The notes under the pieces were generated by a model that was not told the origin of the DNA, made no database searches, and was given only the letters and a program-made list of their open reading frames with translations. From Philhelius pedissequus (Eukaryota; Arthropoda; Insecta; Diptera; Syrphidae): a stretch of DNA of 64,000 bases. The stretch is taken from positions 338,599,075-338,663,074 of the forward strand of contig OU343160.1 in assembly GCA_910595825.1 (NCBI GenBank), given 5' to 3'. The translations under genes were made by a program, and so were the position numbers. This document shows, one piece after another, positions 10,478 through 20,440 of the stretch; position 1 is the stretch's first letter, and every line of letters begins with the position of its first letter.

Positions 10478-11216
10478 CATCGAAAAATCATCTTGACTGA
10501 TGAGGCCCATTTCCACCTCGGAGGCTACGTCAACAAGCAAAACTATCGCATCTGGGGCTCGGAAAACCCAAGAGTTATTGTTGAAAAGCCTCTCCATCCT
10601 CAACGCGTGACTGTTTGGTGCGGTTTATGGTCCCGCGGGGTCATTGGACCTTACTTTTTCGAAAATGAGGCTGGAGCAACAGTTACGGTCAATGGATTGC
10701 GCTATCGAGAGATGATTAATGATTTTTTATGGCCTGAATTGGATGGTATTGATCTGGACAACGTTTACTTTCAACAAGACGGCGCTACGTGCCACACAAG
10801 CAATGAAACCATCGATCTTTTACGGGAAAAGTTTCCGGACCGTGTTATCTCTCGAAGAGGTGATCACAATTGGCCACCGAGATCTTGTGATTTAACACCT
10901 TGCGACTTCTTCCTTTGGGGCCACGTGAAAGATAAGGTCTACGCCAACAGCCCAGCGTCGATTCAAGACCTCAAAGATGAAATTCGTGAGGCTATCGAGG
11001 ACATAGGGCAGCCACTTTGCGATTTGGTTATGGAAAATTTCATGAAAAGGATATGGTCCTGTAAGCGTGGTCTTGGCGGCCGTTTGGCTGATGTTGTGTT
11101 CCATTATTAACGGCATACCTTCCTCTTTATAATGAAATAAACATCCGATCATTTATCTCCAAAAATGCCATTTTTCTTTGAATATCAAAATAACACCTCT
11201 TATTGGAAAACCCTTT

Positions 11217-11904
11217 ATAATTGTGCAACAAACTTTTTTTTTTATAAGTATAGTTTATGTGATCAATTCTTTATATAATATTAATTTGATGTTATAATGG
11301 GCTTTTGTGATCAATTTGTTACGGATGCCAATAAACAACTTATCTCATCTTTCCCAACATTTCGTCCTTTTTCGCGACTTCTTCAGGGGCTTATCTTTAA
11401 TAGTGGAATTTTGTGTCGTTACAGTTATTTACAATTTAACCATATAAAATAATGGAACTTACTAATAGAATTATAGTTATTTTTAAAATATTTATTGTCA
11501 TTATTTGTTGAATATTGCTCATTATAATAAATCAACATAAAAAACAAGACTTAATAAATTAAAACACTGAGACTAAAAAGACTTCATAAAGAAACATAAA
11601 TTATAACAGTATTGTTTGTTTAGGTTTCGATGGCTAGAGTTTAGCTTACGATGGTGTCTTCCCTATCTTCTTTGGTGTTCATTGTTCTCTTCAAGTCTTG
11701 TTGTATTCGCAAGCTTTCCAATGTGTACCTTGCATTAGCTCTCTTTTTTTTGTTCTATATTTTTATATCGTGAAAATTGGGCGTGTGTCTAACATATATT
11801 GTGATAGTCCTGTTGCTTCTTTTCCTTTTCGCACGTCCGCTTTGTGTTCTGCTATTCTCTTTCCCAAAGCTCTTTTTGTCGTTCCAATTTTTTTTTAAAT
11901 TGAA
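11217..11904. other. No gene seen
   Basis: AT-rich. A stretch at 11330-11410 containing TTTCGCGACTTCTTCAGGGG looks like the conserved tail of some retroelement, but I could not place it. Short hydrophobic open frames at 11698-12079 have no recognisable motif and overlap a repeat. Confidence 0.4.
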
Positions 11905-12031
11905 TATTTCCCCGTACACAATTTTTCACACATGCAATCTAATTAAAATTCTGAATAGTCAGAATCAAATACAAAAGTGTTCAGTTAGGATCCCGGATCG
12001 GAAAAGAATTCTGGATTGCCAAATAAAAACG
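11905..12031 (-). repeat. Partial copy of TIR family C
   Basis: Reads, reversed, as the CGTTTTTATTTGG end of family C (CCAAATAAAAACG at 12019-12031), followed by the CCGATCCGGGATCC block and the TTCTGA repeats seen at 13763-13890. The other half is missing. Confidence 0.6.
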
Positions 12032-12044
12032 CCATTAATATGTC

Positions 12045-12345
12045 GTTTGGATGAAAAGTATGCTGTACACAAATTTTGATCGAAATCCGATGAGCCGTTA
12101 ATGTTTAAAAAAAAAATTGTTCCATGGCAGGTACCGTTCATAATATTTTATAATTGATATAATATAAATAATTTAATTAAATAAAAAATAATTAAGATAA
12201 TTTTTAGACCAATATGTATTAGACTATACCTAAAATAGTGCGCTGATTTTTTTTTATATCAAAATAGTTAGAGCCGTTTTGGAGACAATTAAGATTTATC
12301 TTTTCTGTTTTAAAAAATATATGGCAGCTACCGTTATTTTTAGGG
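12045..12345 (+). repeat. Dispersed repeat family X, partial copy
   Basis: Shares the modules ACAAATTTTGATCGAAATCC, GGCAGGTACCGTT and GTTTTGGAGACAATTAAG (variants) with the copies at 20040-20440, 36374-37140 and 58254-58810. No coding sequence. Bases 12346-12778 hold nothing recognised. Confidence 0.5.
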
Positions 12346-12778
12346 CTAAAAAAAAGATTTAAAAAAGAATTTCGTTTCCCACTGAATACTTTATTCAATG
12401 ATGAATGTTCTATTTTGTAGCTTGCACCGGCAAGTCACTTGGATTCTATTGCGCAGCTCTCTTCAAATTTCTTTGCTCATCTCATTAATTTTGAAAGATA
12501 CATACTATCACCTTCCAGGGATGGGCTTCATTTGCCTAGATATGATCGTGGTTTATTGTACAGTTTTCAGAAAATTATTTCATCTCTGGAATTGACAAAT
12601 TAAATCCCTTGCGCACCATTTTTGTTCTATGTATTCTCTCTGCGCACTCGACCGTCCTAATTTGGTCCAAGCTATATGATATTCATCGTTGAACCTTCCA
12701 TGTGTGCTGTGCATATACGTCACCTGATGATAAAAACGCATACAAAAAATACGGGAGAGACTGTTCAAAAGATCGTTT

Positions 12779-12784
12779 TTTATT
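12779..12784 (-). promoter_or_regulatory. AATAAA polyadenylation signal for the cytochrome c paralogue
   Basis: On the reverse strand AATAAA lies about 21 bases after the stop codon, which would give a very short 3' UTR. Confidence 0.5.
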
Positions 12785-12805
12785 ATAGATATTTTGCATT
12801 ACAAA

Positions 12806-13132
12806 TTATTTTGATGCACTTTTAAGATAAGCAATAAGATCACAACGGTCCTCAGATTTCTTTAAGCCAGCAAAAATCATTTTCGTACCGGGAATAAATT
12901 TCTTAGGATTTTCTAAATAAACAAAGAGAGAATCATCATTCCATGTGACTCCTTTATTCTTATTTGCATCAGTGTACGAGTAGCCAGCAGCTTGTCCAGA
13001 CTTTCGGCCGATAAAACCATGAAGATTTGGTCCGACCTTATGCTTTCCACCAGCCTCAACAGTATGACATTGAGCACATCGTTGGATAAAGATTTTCTTT
13101 CCCTTTTTAGCATTTCCAGGTGGAACTCCCAT
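12806..13132 (-). CDS. Cytochrome c, divergent paralogue
   Basis: A complete, intronless 108-residue cytochrome c: a soluble haem protein of the mitochondrial intermembrane space that carries electrons from complex III to complex IV and can trigger apoptosome assembly. The haem motif CAQCH is at residues 19-23 and the axial methionine in PGTKM is M85. It starts at the ATG giving MGVPPGN and ends in a TAA. By direct comparison it matches the gene at 23889-24215 at 85 of 108 positions (about 79%), closer than I recall for fly Cyt-c-d. Oddities: lysine for glutamate at 9, valine for glutamate at 71, and a third cysteine at 97 (DRCDL, where the other gene has ERGDL). Its codons are AT-rich, unlike the GC-leaning codons of the other gene, which suggests lower or tissue-restricted expression. 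The frame is intact, so it is probably functional. Confidence 0.92.
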   Translation of the reverse strand: MGVPPGNAKKGKKIFIQRCAQCHTVEAGGKHKVGPNLHGFIGRKSGQAAGYSYTDANKNKGVTWNDDSLFVYLENPKKFIPGTKMIFAGLKKSEDRCDLIAYLKSASK

Positions 13133-13762
13133 TGTTACGGTAATTTAAAAATTTGGGTAAGTTGTTTTTTAAATGATGAAAAATTCAAAGCAAAAAAAAT
13201 ATAAATTTCAAAAGTTACTTATATTATTTACTAATACATTTGATTTTGTTATTTTTTCTTTCTGTTACAAAGATCATTTTATACACTATCATAATATGCA
13301 TATGTGTATTCAGCTGTATCATTAATTTTTAAATTTAAACATTTTAATTCTTCGGCTTTTTTGGTCGTGATAATTTATTAATGAAAGATATAAGTTTCTA
13401 ATAAAAAAAATGGAATACTATATTTTCTTTTATTCGCTAAACGCTAAGGATTTGTAAAAAGGCTAAATAATCGAGGTAGAACATGCAATAAGAAGGTGAT
13501 TCTCATATACTTGACGTTCGAAATTTGGACAGCGGGCTAGAGATTGAGTCTGCTAGAGGGGCGTGAATACAAGTATACTTTCTCTATGATTTCACTATTG
13601 AATATTCATCCGAGTTCACTTTGTGAACCCGAATGAGAACCTAATAAATTTAGTTTTACCTACGGATTCATACTATTAATTTTTTTTTAATTTTCTCGAA
13701 AAAAAATGTTTGATCCCTTACAATTTCAGTTGATGCATTCATCAGAAATCGATTTCTCATGG
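13133..13762. other. Upstream region of the cytochrome c paralogue; no gene seen
   Basis: AT-rich. The 5' leader just before the ATG contains TTTAAATTACCGTAAC, similar to the TTTAAATTGCC of the other cytochrome c leader, so the duplication may have included the leader. No clear TATA box or splice acceptor is visible. Confidence 0.4.
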
Positions 13763-14114
13763 CGTTTTTATTTGGCATCTGGAATTGTTCTCCGATCCGG
13801 GATCCCAACTGAACACTTTTTAGTGATTCTGACGATTCTGAATTTTGATGAGATTGTATGTGTGAATATAATTGTGTACGTGAGAATATTCAAATTAAAG
13901 AAAAAATGTTTTTTTGCAAAATATTATCATACAAAAAATGATAACATGCGAGTTTGACGTTCAAGTATATGAATGTCTGAGTGCTTCTGGTTCTGATTAT
14001 GATTTCAAATCCAGAAGCAAAATTCTGTTCTTTTCAGAATTAGAAGTGTCATTTTTTCCCAAGTGAACGTTTTCAGAAGAGTCCGGAAGGCTTCCGGATT
14101 GCCAAATAAAAACG
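13763..14114. mobile_element. TIR element family C, complete copy
   Basis: Bounded by inverted CGTTTTTATTTGG(CA) ends (13763 onward, and CCAAATAAAAACG ending at 14114), 352 bp long. Inside are several TTCTGA/TCAGAA repeats and a CCGGAAGGCTTCCGG palindrome near the right end. Partial copies lie at 6175-6335, 11905-12031, 48335-48535 and 52013-52295. The 83-codon ORF within is a by-product. Confidence 0.7.
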
Positions 14115-14457
14115 ATATCAAACTCCTTACAACAAAAGAATTTATTGGAATAAATCGATTTCAAATGGTTGTAATAGGACCGGGGTAGACAAAATTGCAG
14201 AGTTTTCGTCCTATTTCCTTTTTGATCTTATGGTTAAGCCTAGTATGCAGCTCGCGCTAAAATTTCACTCCCACTTTTCTCTCCAAACATCAGCTAAGAT
14301 CCTAGCTAAAATTTGACTTGCGAGAGTTGTGGAAATTGGCACAACAGTTCTGTGGAGAATAAGTCAAAGTCAGCAGTTTTCTGAAAAAAATATTAAAATT
14401 TCAAAAGTTCAATTTATAAAAACATCACACAAAGTGTGATAATTAAATTGAATATTG
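14115..14457. other. No gene seen
   Basis: AT-rich sequence. AGCCTAGTATGCAGC near 14237 resembles the end of family G (41793-44313), but the similarity stops after about 15 bases. Confidence 0.35.
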
Positions 14458-15384
14458 AACAACAAACGATTTCAAATTAATCGATTCAATTGCATATACA
14501 TATACTCAACACAAAATAACCAAGCAAATAGGTAGGTAATAAATTTCATAATTTAAAAAAAAAAACAGCTGTCAAAATGTAGCTTCAGAATTAATCTGCC
14601 GGACATTTCCTGAGCATTCTGACAGATAGTGGACGGACAGTGGGTACAAAAAATTTGATATTTTAGCTGGAGCAACATACCTTTTCGCTAAAATGCTTGG
14701 TTAAATTTTGGAGAAAACTTTGTATGGGGGCTAAATTTAGCGCAAGGGAATATATTTTATGATTCAAGTGAAATTTTCCAAAATAATTTGCCCAAAGATT
14801 GCGGAAATATATTTCAGTTAAGTTAAAGAATCTATAACAGATAAAAAGGATTAAAAATCGACGTTGTGTGAAAGCTGTCATATTTGAACAAAGTGAACAT
14901 CTATTAAAAATATCGCAACAACAAACGATTTCAAATTAATCGATTCAATTGCATATACATATACTCAACACAAAATAACCAAGCAAATAGGTAGGTAATA
15001 AATTTCATAATTTATTCGTTCCAAAAAAAAACAGCTGTCAAAATGTAGCTTCAGAATTAATCTGCCGGACATTTCCTGAGCATTCTGACAGATAGTGGAC
15101 GGACAGTGGGTACAAAAAATTTGATATTTTAGCTGGAGCAACATACCTTTTCGCTAAAATGCTTGGTTAAATTTTGGAGAAAACTTTGTATGGGGGCTAA
15201 ATTTAGCGCAAGGGAATATATTTTATGATTCAAGTGAAATTTTCCAAAATAATTTGCCCAAAGATTGCGGAAATATATTTCAGTTAAGTTAAAGAATCTA
15301 TAACAGATAAAAAGGATTAAAAATCGACGTTGTGTGAAAGCTGTCATATTTGAACAAAGTGAACATCTATTAAAAATATCGCAA
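14458..15384. repeat. Tandem duplication of a ~460-bp unit
   Basis: Unit 1 (14458-14916) and unit 2 (14917-15384) are almost identical over their whole length. The main difference is seven extra bases in unit 2, near 15017-15024. Both start at AACAACAAACGATTTC and end at AAAAATATCGCAA. The same 72-codon reverse-strand ORF appears in each (14663-14881 and 15129-15347), identical because the DNA is identical; it has no recognisable motif. The very low divergence points to a recent event or to an assembly artefact. Confidence 0.85.
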
Positions 15385-16179
15385 AGTTAAAAACATATTT
15401 TTGCCAGTGAAAGTATTCTAAAAACTGAAAAAGAATAATATTATGTCGATTTCGTTTCAATAGATACATCGATCTGCCGTCGATTCGCCATCAATTTTTT
15501 TCTGAAAATCAAATTCGTTTCACACTAAAACCAATTTTTTTCTGGAAAAACAGATCCGTATTGAATCTCTTTTTGGAGACGGATTCAAAACGGATTTGTA
15601 CACAGATTCTTACACACACTACAATATTTGTTTTGAAGTTTCTCAATTGTTGTGTTGTGAATTAATTTTTATTTTGTGGCAGTGTACAGAAAGAGTAAAT
15701 TAATAATTATTAAAAAATAAAAAAAATTGTTAAAAACTTCTTGGAAACAAATATTAAAAAGGTGCAAGTGGGCTTAGGAACTCCCCCGCGTCGGAATCGG
15801 AAAATAAAAACGAAATAATGATGTATTAACAAATTGAAGATTTGTTTTTTTTAGAGCTGCCAAGCAACACACACAGTCACAAAAAGTGATTCGGTCCGTA
15901 ATCGTTCGTTTCAAAGCAAAAAAGCATTGATTTTTGTAGCGAATCCTATTTATTGAAATGAAATCGACATTAGTCGTTTTAAAGCAATCCTTTTTAAATT
16001 TCTCTCTGAATGCACTAGAAAAGTTATGTTGCTATCGTCTTCTAGATGGCGCATTTCAGCCGTCATCTGTCTGACATTTCATTCATTTTGAAAATAGAAA
16101 TAGAAACTGGCGGCTTTAATTTTTAACGGAAGAAACGACTTGACTAATTTTTCTTGAATAATTTTCTTAAATATTCAAT
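15385..16179. promoter_or_regulatory. Upstream region and 5' leader of Aurora B
   Basis: No gene seen. The last 150 bases before the ATG include ACTGGCGGCTTT at about 16107, which loosely resembles an E2F-type site as expected for a mitotic gene, but the match is weak. No TATA box near the start. Confidence 0.3.
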
Positions 16180-17388
16180 ATGAACAAATTAAAGAAAAAA
16201 CCACCAACCAGAGAACAATTGCCAGCTTTATTGGGCGAAGTTCCTGCACAATATCAAGAACGTATTTTGGAAATGTCGAAAAAAATGATGTCGCATCCAG
16301 CTTACGGACGTCAGTAAGTTTTTTTTTCATTTATTTTTGTTTTCCGAGAATTTTACAAGTATCTACTATTCGTAGCTATGATTGGTCAACAGATGACTTC
16401 GAATTAGGAGCACCATTGGGTCGAGGAAAATTCGGTCGTGTTTACATTGCCCGTGAGCGCCACAGCAATTATATGGTTGCAATGAAGGTAATGTTCAAGT
16501 CGGAACTTCAAAAAGGCGGGGTGCAGCGACAGGTTTTGCGGGAAATTGAAATTCAGTCGCGTTTAAAGTGAGCTTGCTTAAATATATTATTTACATAAAC
16601 CGGCCAATTTAACGTTGATCCTTCTAGACACCCGCATATTCTGCGACTTCTGACTTGGTTCCATGACGAATCTAAGATATACTTAGCCTTGGAAATTGCT
16701 TCAGAAGGTGAGCTTTACAAACACCTTAGGAATGCACCAGGTCATCGGTTTGACGAGTTTCGTTCTGCCAAGTACACTTACCAAGTTGGCGATGCCCTCA
16801 ACTATTGCCACATGAACAACGTTATTCACAGAGACTTAAAGCCAGAGAATATCCTTCTCACTTCAGATGATAACGTGAAGCTGGCTGACTTCGGATGGTC
16901 AGCTCACACTATGTCCAATAAGTAAATATCTATTTTTAATTCTCTATATTTGAGTTGACTGTTTAATTGCTCCTTAGACGACGAACAATGTGCGGCACTC
17001 TTGACTACCTCCCACCAGAGATGGTTGATGGCACAAGCTATGATGATTCCGTAGACCAGTGGTGCTTGGGAATCCTCTGCTATGAGTTCTTGGTTGGAAA
17101 TCCACCATTCGAATCGAGCAACACTGAATTGACTTATGAAAAAATTCGGCGACTTGAAATTAACTACCCCAAGCACATGAGTTCAGGAGCTAAAGATCTT
17201 ATTTCAAGAGTAAGTTAATTTCTTAAGATATTTGAATAGTTATTTAGTTTATATATATAATGGTCTCTGTGTTGCAGCTTCTTCGAAAAAATTCGGCTCG
17301 TATAACACTTGTTCAAGTAATGACGCACCCCTGGGTCAAGGAGAACATGCAGAAACGTAATGCGTTGCTACAACAAGGTGGAAAGTAA
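16180..17388 (+). CDS. aurB: Aurora B kinase (complete, five exons)
   Basis: Serine/threonine kinase of the chromosomal passenger complex with INCENP, survivin and borealin; it phosphorylates histone H3 and kinetochore proteins and acts at the cleavage furrow. Coding exons are 16180-16313, 16376-16567, 16628-16921, 16978-17209 and 17278-17388, all with GT-AG borders and small 56-68-bp introns, giving 320 residues. Visible motifs: glycine loop GRGKFGRV at 60-67, VAMK with catalytic lysine K82, IHRDLKPEN with D178, DFGWSAH with D196, activation loop RRTMCGTLDYLPPEM with phospho-site T210, then the VGNPPFE motif. The DFGWSAH and CGTLDYLPPEM signatures mark it as Aurora. The short N-terminal tail (about 50 residues) favours B over A. 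A 112-bp AT-rich tail precedes an AATAAA. The frame is undamaged. It sits between the two cytochrome c genes on the opposite strand. Confidence 0.94.
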
Positions 17389-17499
17389 TTAAAAACAATT
17401 TATTCATGTTTTTTATGATCCCCGATTATATTTTTAAAATGAAAATATTTGTCTTTAAATGTTAAACTTTTGATATTTTCTATGTTTCATTTTTAATTT

Positions 17500-17505
17500 A
17501 ATAAA
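17500..17505 (+). promoter_or_regulatory. AATAAA polyadenylation signal of Aurora B
   Basis: AATAAA lies 112 bases past the stop codon, in an AT-rich 3' UTR. Confidence 0.55.
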
Positions 17506-17619
17506 ATTTCTATATGCTTAATACACCCTATTACGAAAGACGACTGCAAGTAGAGAGACGTTTGAAGCGGTATAAAAAGGATTGAAAACTTATTTAAATT
17601 TTGTTAATTCAAAAATGAA

Positions 17620-17875
17620 TTCCCAGTAAATAGTGAATTCCTTTAAAACAATGGACAAATTTATAAGCGCAAAATATGCTAAGCAAACTGTCCCTAAATG
17701 CAAAAAAAAAACTCCCTTCAATGCTGACTGTCCTAAAATGCAGTTCATTCTTTTTCTTGCGCAAAGCAAGTTTTAAAGGTATGTTGCACACTTACTTTTC
17801 AATTTTAACCGGATTTAATAAGCATTTGCCTAGCATGAGTCCTACTTTGCAAATCTTCCGTTTAGGAATTTTGTC
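17620..17875 (+). repeat. TIR family D, degraded copy
   Basis: Shares runs such as ATATGCTAAGCAAACTGTCC, CAGTTCATTCTTTTT and CCGTTTAGGAATTT with the complete copy at 28096-28341. The right end (CGTTTAGGAATTT) is kept; the left has decayed. Confidence 0.6.
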
Positions 17876-17984
17876 AAATATCTTTGTAGTTAAGAGTTTT
17901 GAATTTTTTTTTTCAGTTTTTAAAACTATTTTCAATTCAGTTTTGCAATCTTAAAGTTTTTTGATTACATTTAATTTAATGCAG

Positions 17985-18240
17985 CACTTTTTTTTTTTTT
18001 TTTTTTTGTAATTTAACTATATGCCTGTAAGACCTAAAGTCTTTTAAATGCAACTTGAATTGCACGGCACTAGTTTGGCACAGTGGATTTGAGAACCAGG
18101 TATTGACTGTCTCATTTTTAACACATGGGCGACATCCAATTAAATTGGATGTATAGAAAACAATGCGCCTAGCGTGGAGATCGAACCCACACGTCTAAGT
18201 TAGCAATCAAGCATTTTATCCACCGCGCCATTGCCACTCA
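17985..18240 (-). mobile_element. tRNA-derived SINE, copy 1
   Basis: On the reverse strand the head at about 18236 reads TGGCGCGGTGGATAAAATGC (box A-like). It is followed by GTGGGTTCGATCTCCAC, a good RNA polymerase III box B. A non-tRNA body follows and the element ends in a run of about 20 A (T on the + strand, 17990-18008). A related copy is at 38890-39178. It relies on a LINE for movement; the partner is unknown. Confidence 0.75.
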
Positions 18241-18415
18241 CTTTGACTGGTTGGGTAACTGATTGATGTGTTGTTTAAAATGTTCAAGGCTCTCATGTCG
18301 CACATCGCAAGCACAAGATTCTTAGTAGCAATAGCTAACTATATTTTTGTCGTCGTTTTTTATATTTTTGTTTTTTAAATGTTGGTATGCTAATTTTAGG
18401 TATCAGTCCTATTCT

Positions 18416-18710
18416 GGGCCCGTATTACAAATTACGAAAACGATAGTTATGATATGAACCGATTATGGTTAACTATAGTAAATATTTGCCAGATAAAATC
18501 AAAAAATCTATTTTTTTAAAACGCATCCAACTTCATTCCGTCAATACTACAGGTATACATAAAGTCATGTGTTAAAACAACAAAATACGAGAGCCAAACG
18601 CAGTCGAAAGAGAAAACGAGTATCGTTAAAAAAAATAAAACGACTATCGTAAAACGTAATCGCAGATAACCGATAACGACGGATTTTGAACTATAATCGT
18701 AATACGGGCC
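18416..18710. mobile_element. TIR element family E, copy 1
   Basis: The ends are inverted GGCCCGTATTAC (left 18417, right GTAATACGGGCC ending 18710). The interior has several TATCG/CGATA motifs in both orientations. A second copy of about 282 bp is at 25141-25422. No coding capacity. Bases 18241-18415 hold nothing else. Confidence 0.7.
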
Positions 18711-18828
18711 TGCTATTCACGTGAATCGCATATTCGATCCAACCATTCAATTCCCTTTCACACTGCATTTGTATTCTGCTATCAATCGGATGAACTGCAC
18801 TATTCCAAGTTCATTAGACATTTAAGCC

Positions 18829-18900
18829 TAGTGCGCTACTGATGCGAAACGAAAATTTTCGGTGGTCTCTACTAGGAGAGCGAAATGCTAAACAAAAACA
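18829..18900 (+). repeat. Solo end of TIR family G
   Basis: AGCCTAGTGCGCTACTGATG, followed by CGAAACGAAAATTTTCGGTGG and ACTAGGAGAGCGAAATGC, matches the left end of the long element at 41793-44313 over about 70 bp. No partner end is seen nearby. Confidence 0.6.
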
Positions 18901-19024
18901 TGAGCGAACAAATTCAAGAAGAAAAAAAAATACAATCAGAAAAAAATCTCAAGTATATGTACAAACTTTGGATGAAAGAAAAAACGCGACTAAAAATTGA
19001 AATCTAATTTTCCGCACACAATTA

Positions 19025-19215
19025 ATTTTTTTTTTTTTTTTTATAATCTGCACGCGCTCAAGGGATTATGAATACCTTTTAAATGTTTCAACACAGCGCG
19101 GGCGTGAGGGTGAGGTTAAGGAAGAGAAAGAATGATAGGAAAGATGTGTGGCGTGATATTCGGAGACTGTAGGTGGTTGTTGTGTCAGATTTTATCTCCA
19201 GAGTTATAAACAACT
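19025..19215 (-). mobile_element. Short poly(A)-tailed retroelement, copy 1
   Basis: The reverse strand runs from GGAGATAAAATCTG to GGTATTCATAATCCCTTGAG and then into an A tail (T run at 19029-19042). The same sequence occurs on the + strand at 54205-54385 with its own A tail. I see no box A or B, so it may be a SINE of another type or the 3' end of a truncated LINE. Confidence 0.6.
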
Positions 19216-20039
19216 CCATCAAAGTTTTCTAGGCGTTTTACTATATTTCAAGACCCGCGTATCTTTCAACACTCAGTGATTAGTGAAAATTCAAGAAAAA
19301 TTCCCCCGATGAATAGCAGACTAGGGCTGTATTTAACAAAAACATTAATCTCTTGGTCGAAAAATTGGCGTCGGCGTATTGGCCATTTTTGAATGGAGAG
19401 CTTCCAAGCAAAAAATCCTATAGAAAAATCCTTATCGGCAATGAAATTTGAAGGAGTTAAAATCTTTAAAAGCAATAATGTAAGTCGCTCATTTCAAAAT
19501 ATTCTGTAAAAAATATAAAATTATTTATTTTCTAAGGGCTAGTGCAACAAAGAAAAACAAATGGAAACTGGTGGAATTGATGGAAAAATACACTATGATT
19601 TAAAAAAAAAAGTTTATGATTCTGGAAATGATCTTGGAGCTTCCAGTCCAGCAAGAAAATAAACATCGATTTGGTCGAGAATATTTTCTGAATCTAGAAA
19701 AAATACCAATTATAAAGGTAAGATTTAAGAATATAAACTCCTGACTTACGTTGCTTTTGCAAAACAAGGTATCAGTCTCTTAAAATTCTTCGCATAATCC
19801 AAATAGAATTATTTTGCCTTTCGATACGTTCTTTATCGTTCATCCTCACTGTATTATTAAGCATTTAAAATGTTTGCGTTTTACTTCTACTAGGAAAAAA
19901 TTAAACTAAAACTAATATTTTCAAAATTTCAAAGACATTTTGTGACCAATGAAATTTCTCACGTGTGGTTGCATTTTTTTTTTCAAAAATCCAACAAAAT
20001 GTCATGTTTCGAATATTTTGGTATGCAGTATTTTTCAGA
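19216..20039. other. No gene seen
   Basis: AT-rich, with small open frames only. Nothing recognised. Confidence 0.4.
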
Positions 20040-20440
20040 ATTGACTCCCTGTATGGCAATTTTAATCGAAACCCGTTAAGCCGTTAATGGGAAAGAGTCG
20101 AAAATGAGAAATGGGTGTTTTCATAAACATATTATTGAAAACAAGTTAATTTCCGGATAAAGAAAAGCAACACGGCTATAAAAATAAATTTCATAAAAAT
20201 TAAAAAAAATTCCGAATAATTTTGTATTAAAAAAAAAAAGATTATTTAATTGTAAAAAATGTAAAAAAAAATATTTAAAAAATTGCCAAAACTTACATTT
20301 ATGAAAACAATAGTTAAAAGATTTTGTTCTATCAAAAATCGTTGTAGTTGAGATAATTTAGATTTACCTTTTTTGCTATAGAAAATTGTATGGCAGATAC
20401 CGTTTTTTTATGGTTTGGTGGGTACTGTTATTTTTGTATG
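20040..20440 (+). repeat. Dispersed repeat family X, diverged copy
   Basis: Modules of the type TTTTAATCGAAACCCGTTAA, GTTGAGATAATTTAGA and ATGGCAGATACCGTT correspond to those at 12045-12345 and 36680-36910. The match is weaker than between other copies. Confidence 0.4.

Larger units (their letters stand above)
6454..11110 (+). pseudogene. Tc1/mariner-type transposase, split into three pieces but otherwise intact
   Basis: Coding pieces are 6454-6884, 8601-8631 and 10487-11110; together they give one open frame of 361 residues with no stop or frameshift. The N-terminal ~140 residues are helix-turn-helix DNA-binding domains, beginning MERYTLQQRIEIIKIHYKNG and including a second HTH around SIPRRSLELGIPQTSLHRIL. 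The C-terminal DDE domain has its three acidic residues at D159 (LTDEAHF), D252 (QQDGATCH) and D289 (SCDLTPCDFF). There are 36 residues between the last two, against 34 in classical mariners, so this is a relative rather than mariner itself. The protein would cut and paste the element via its inverted ends. It cannot be made here, because the left insertion brings stops right after codon 143. The lack of other damage implies that the insertions came while the gene was young. Confidence 0.9.
6340..11215 (+). mobile_element. Tc1/mariner-superfamily transposon, interrupted by two insertions
   Basis: Inverted terminal repeats containing GGGTTTTCCAATAAGAGGTG (left from about 6342, right as its reverse complement ending near 11213) continue inward through TTATTTTGA. 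TA lies directly outside both ends (6338-6339 and 11216-11217), the canonical target duplication of this superfamily. One transposase gene fills the element. Without the two insertions at 6885-8591 and 8632-10477 and their duplicated targets the element would be about 1.3 kb, a normal length for the superfamily. A decayed relative is at 34944-36158. Confidence 0.9.

Noticed and set aside
14663..15347. Two identical 72-codon reverse-strand ORFs as a gene pair
   Set aside because: Identity follows from the tandem DNA duplication; codon use and sequence look noncoding and no motif is present.
18001..18240. A tRNA gene on the reverse strand near 18180-18240
   Set aside because: Box A and box B are present, but the sequence does not close a cloverleaf and it continues into a body with a poly(A) tail and has a second dispersed copy: a SINE.
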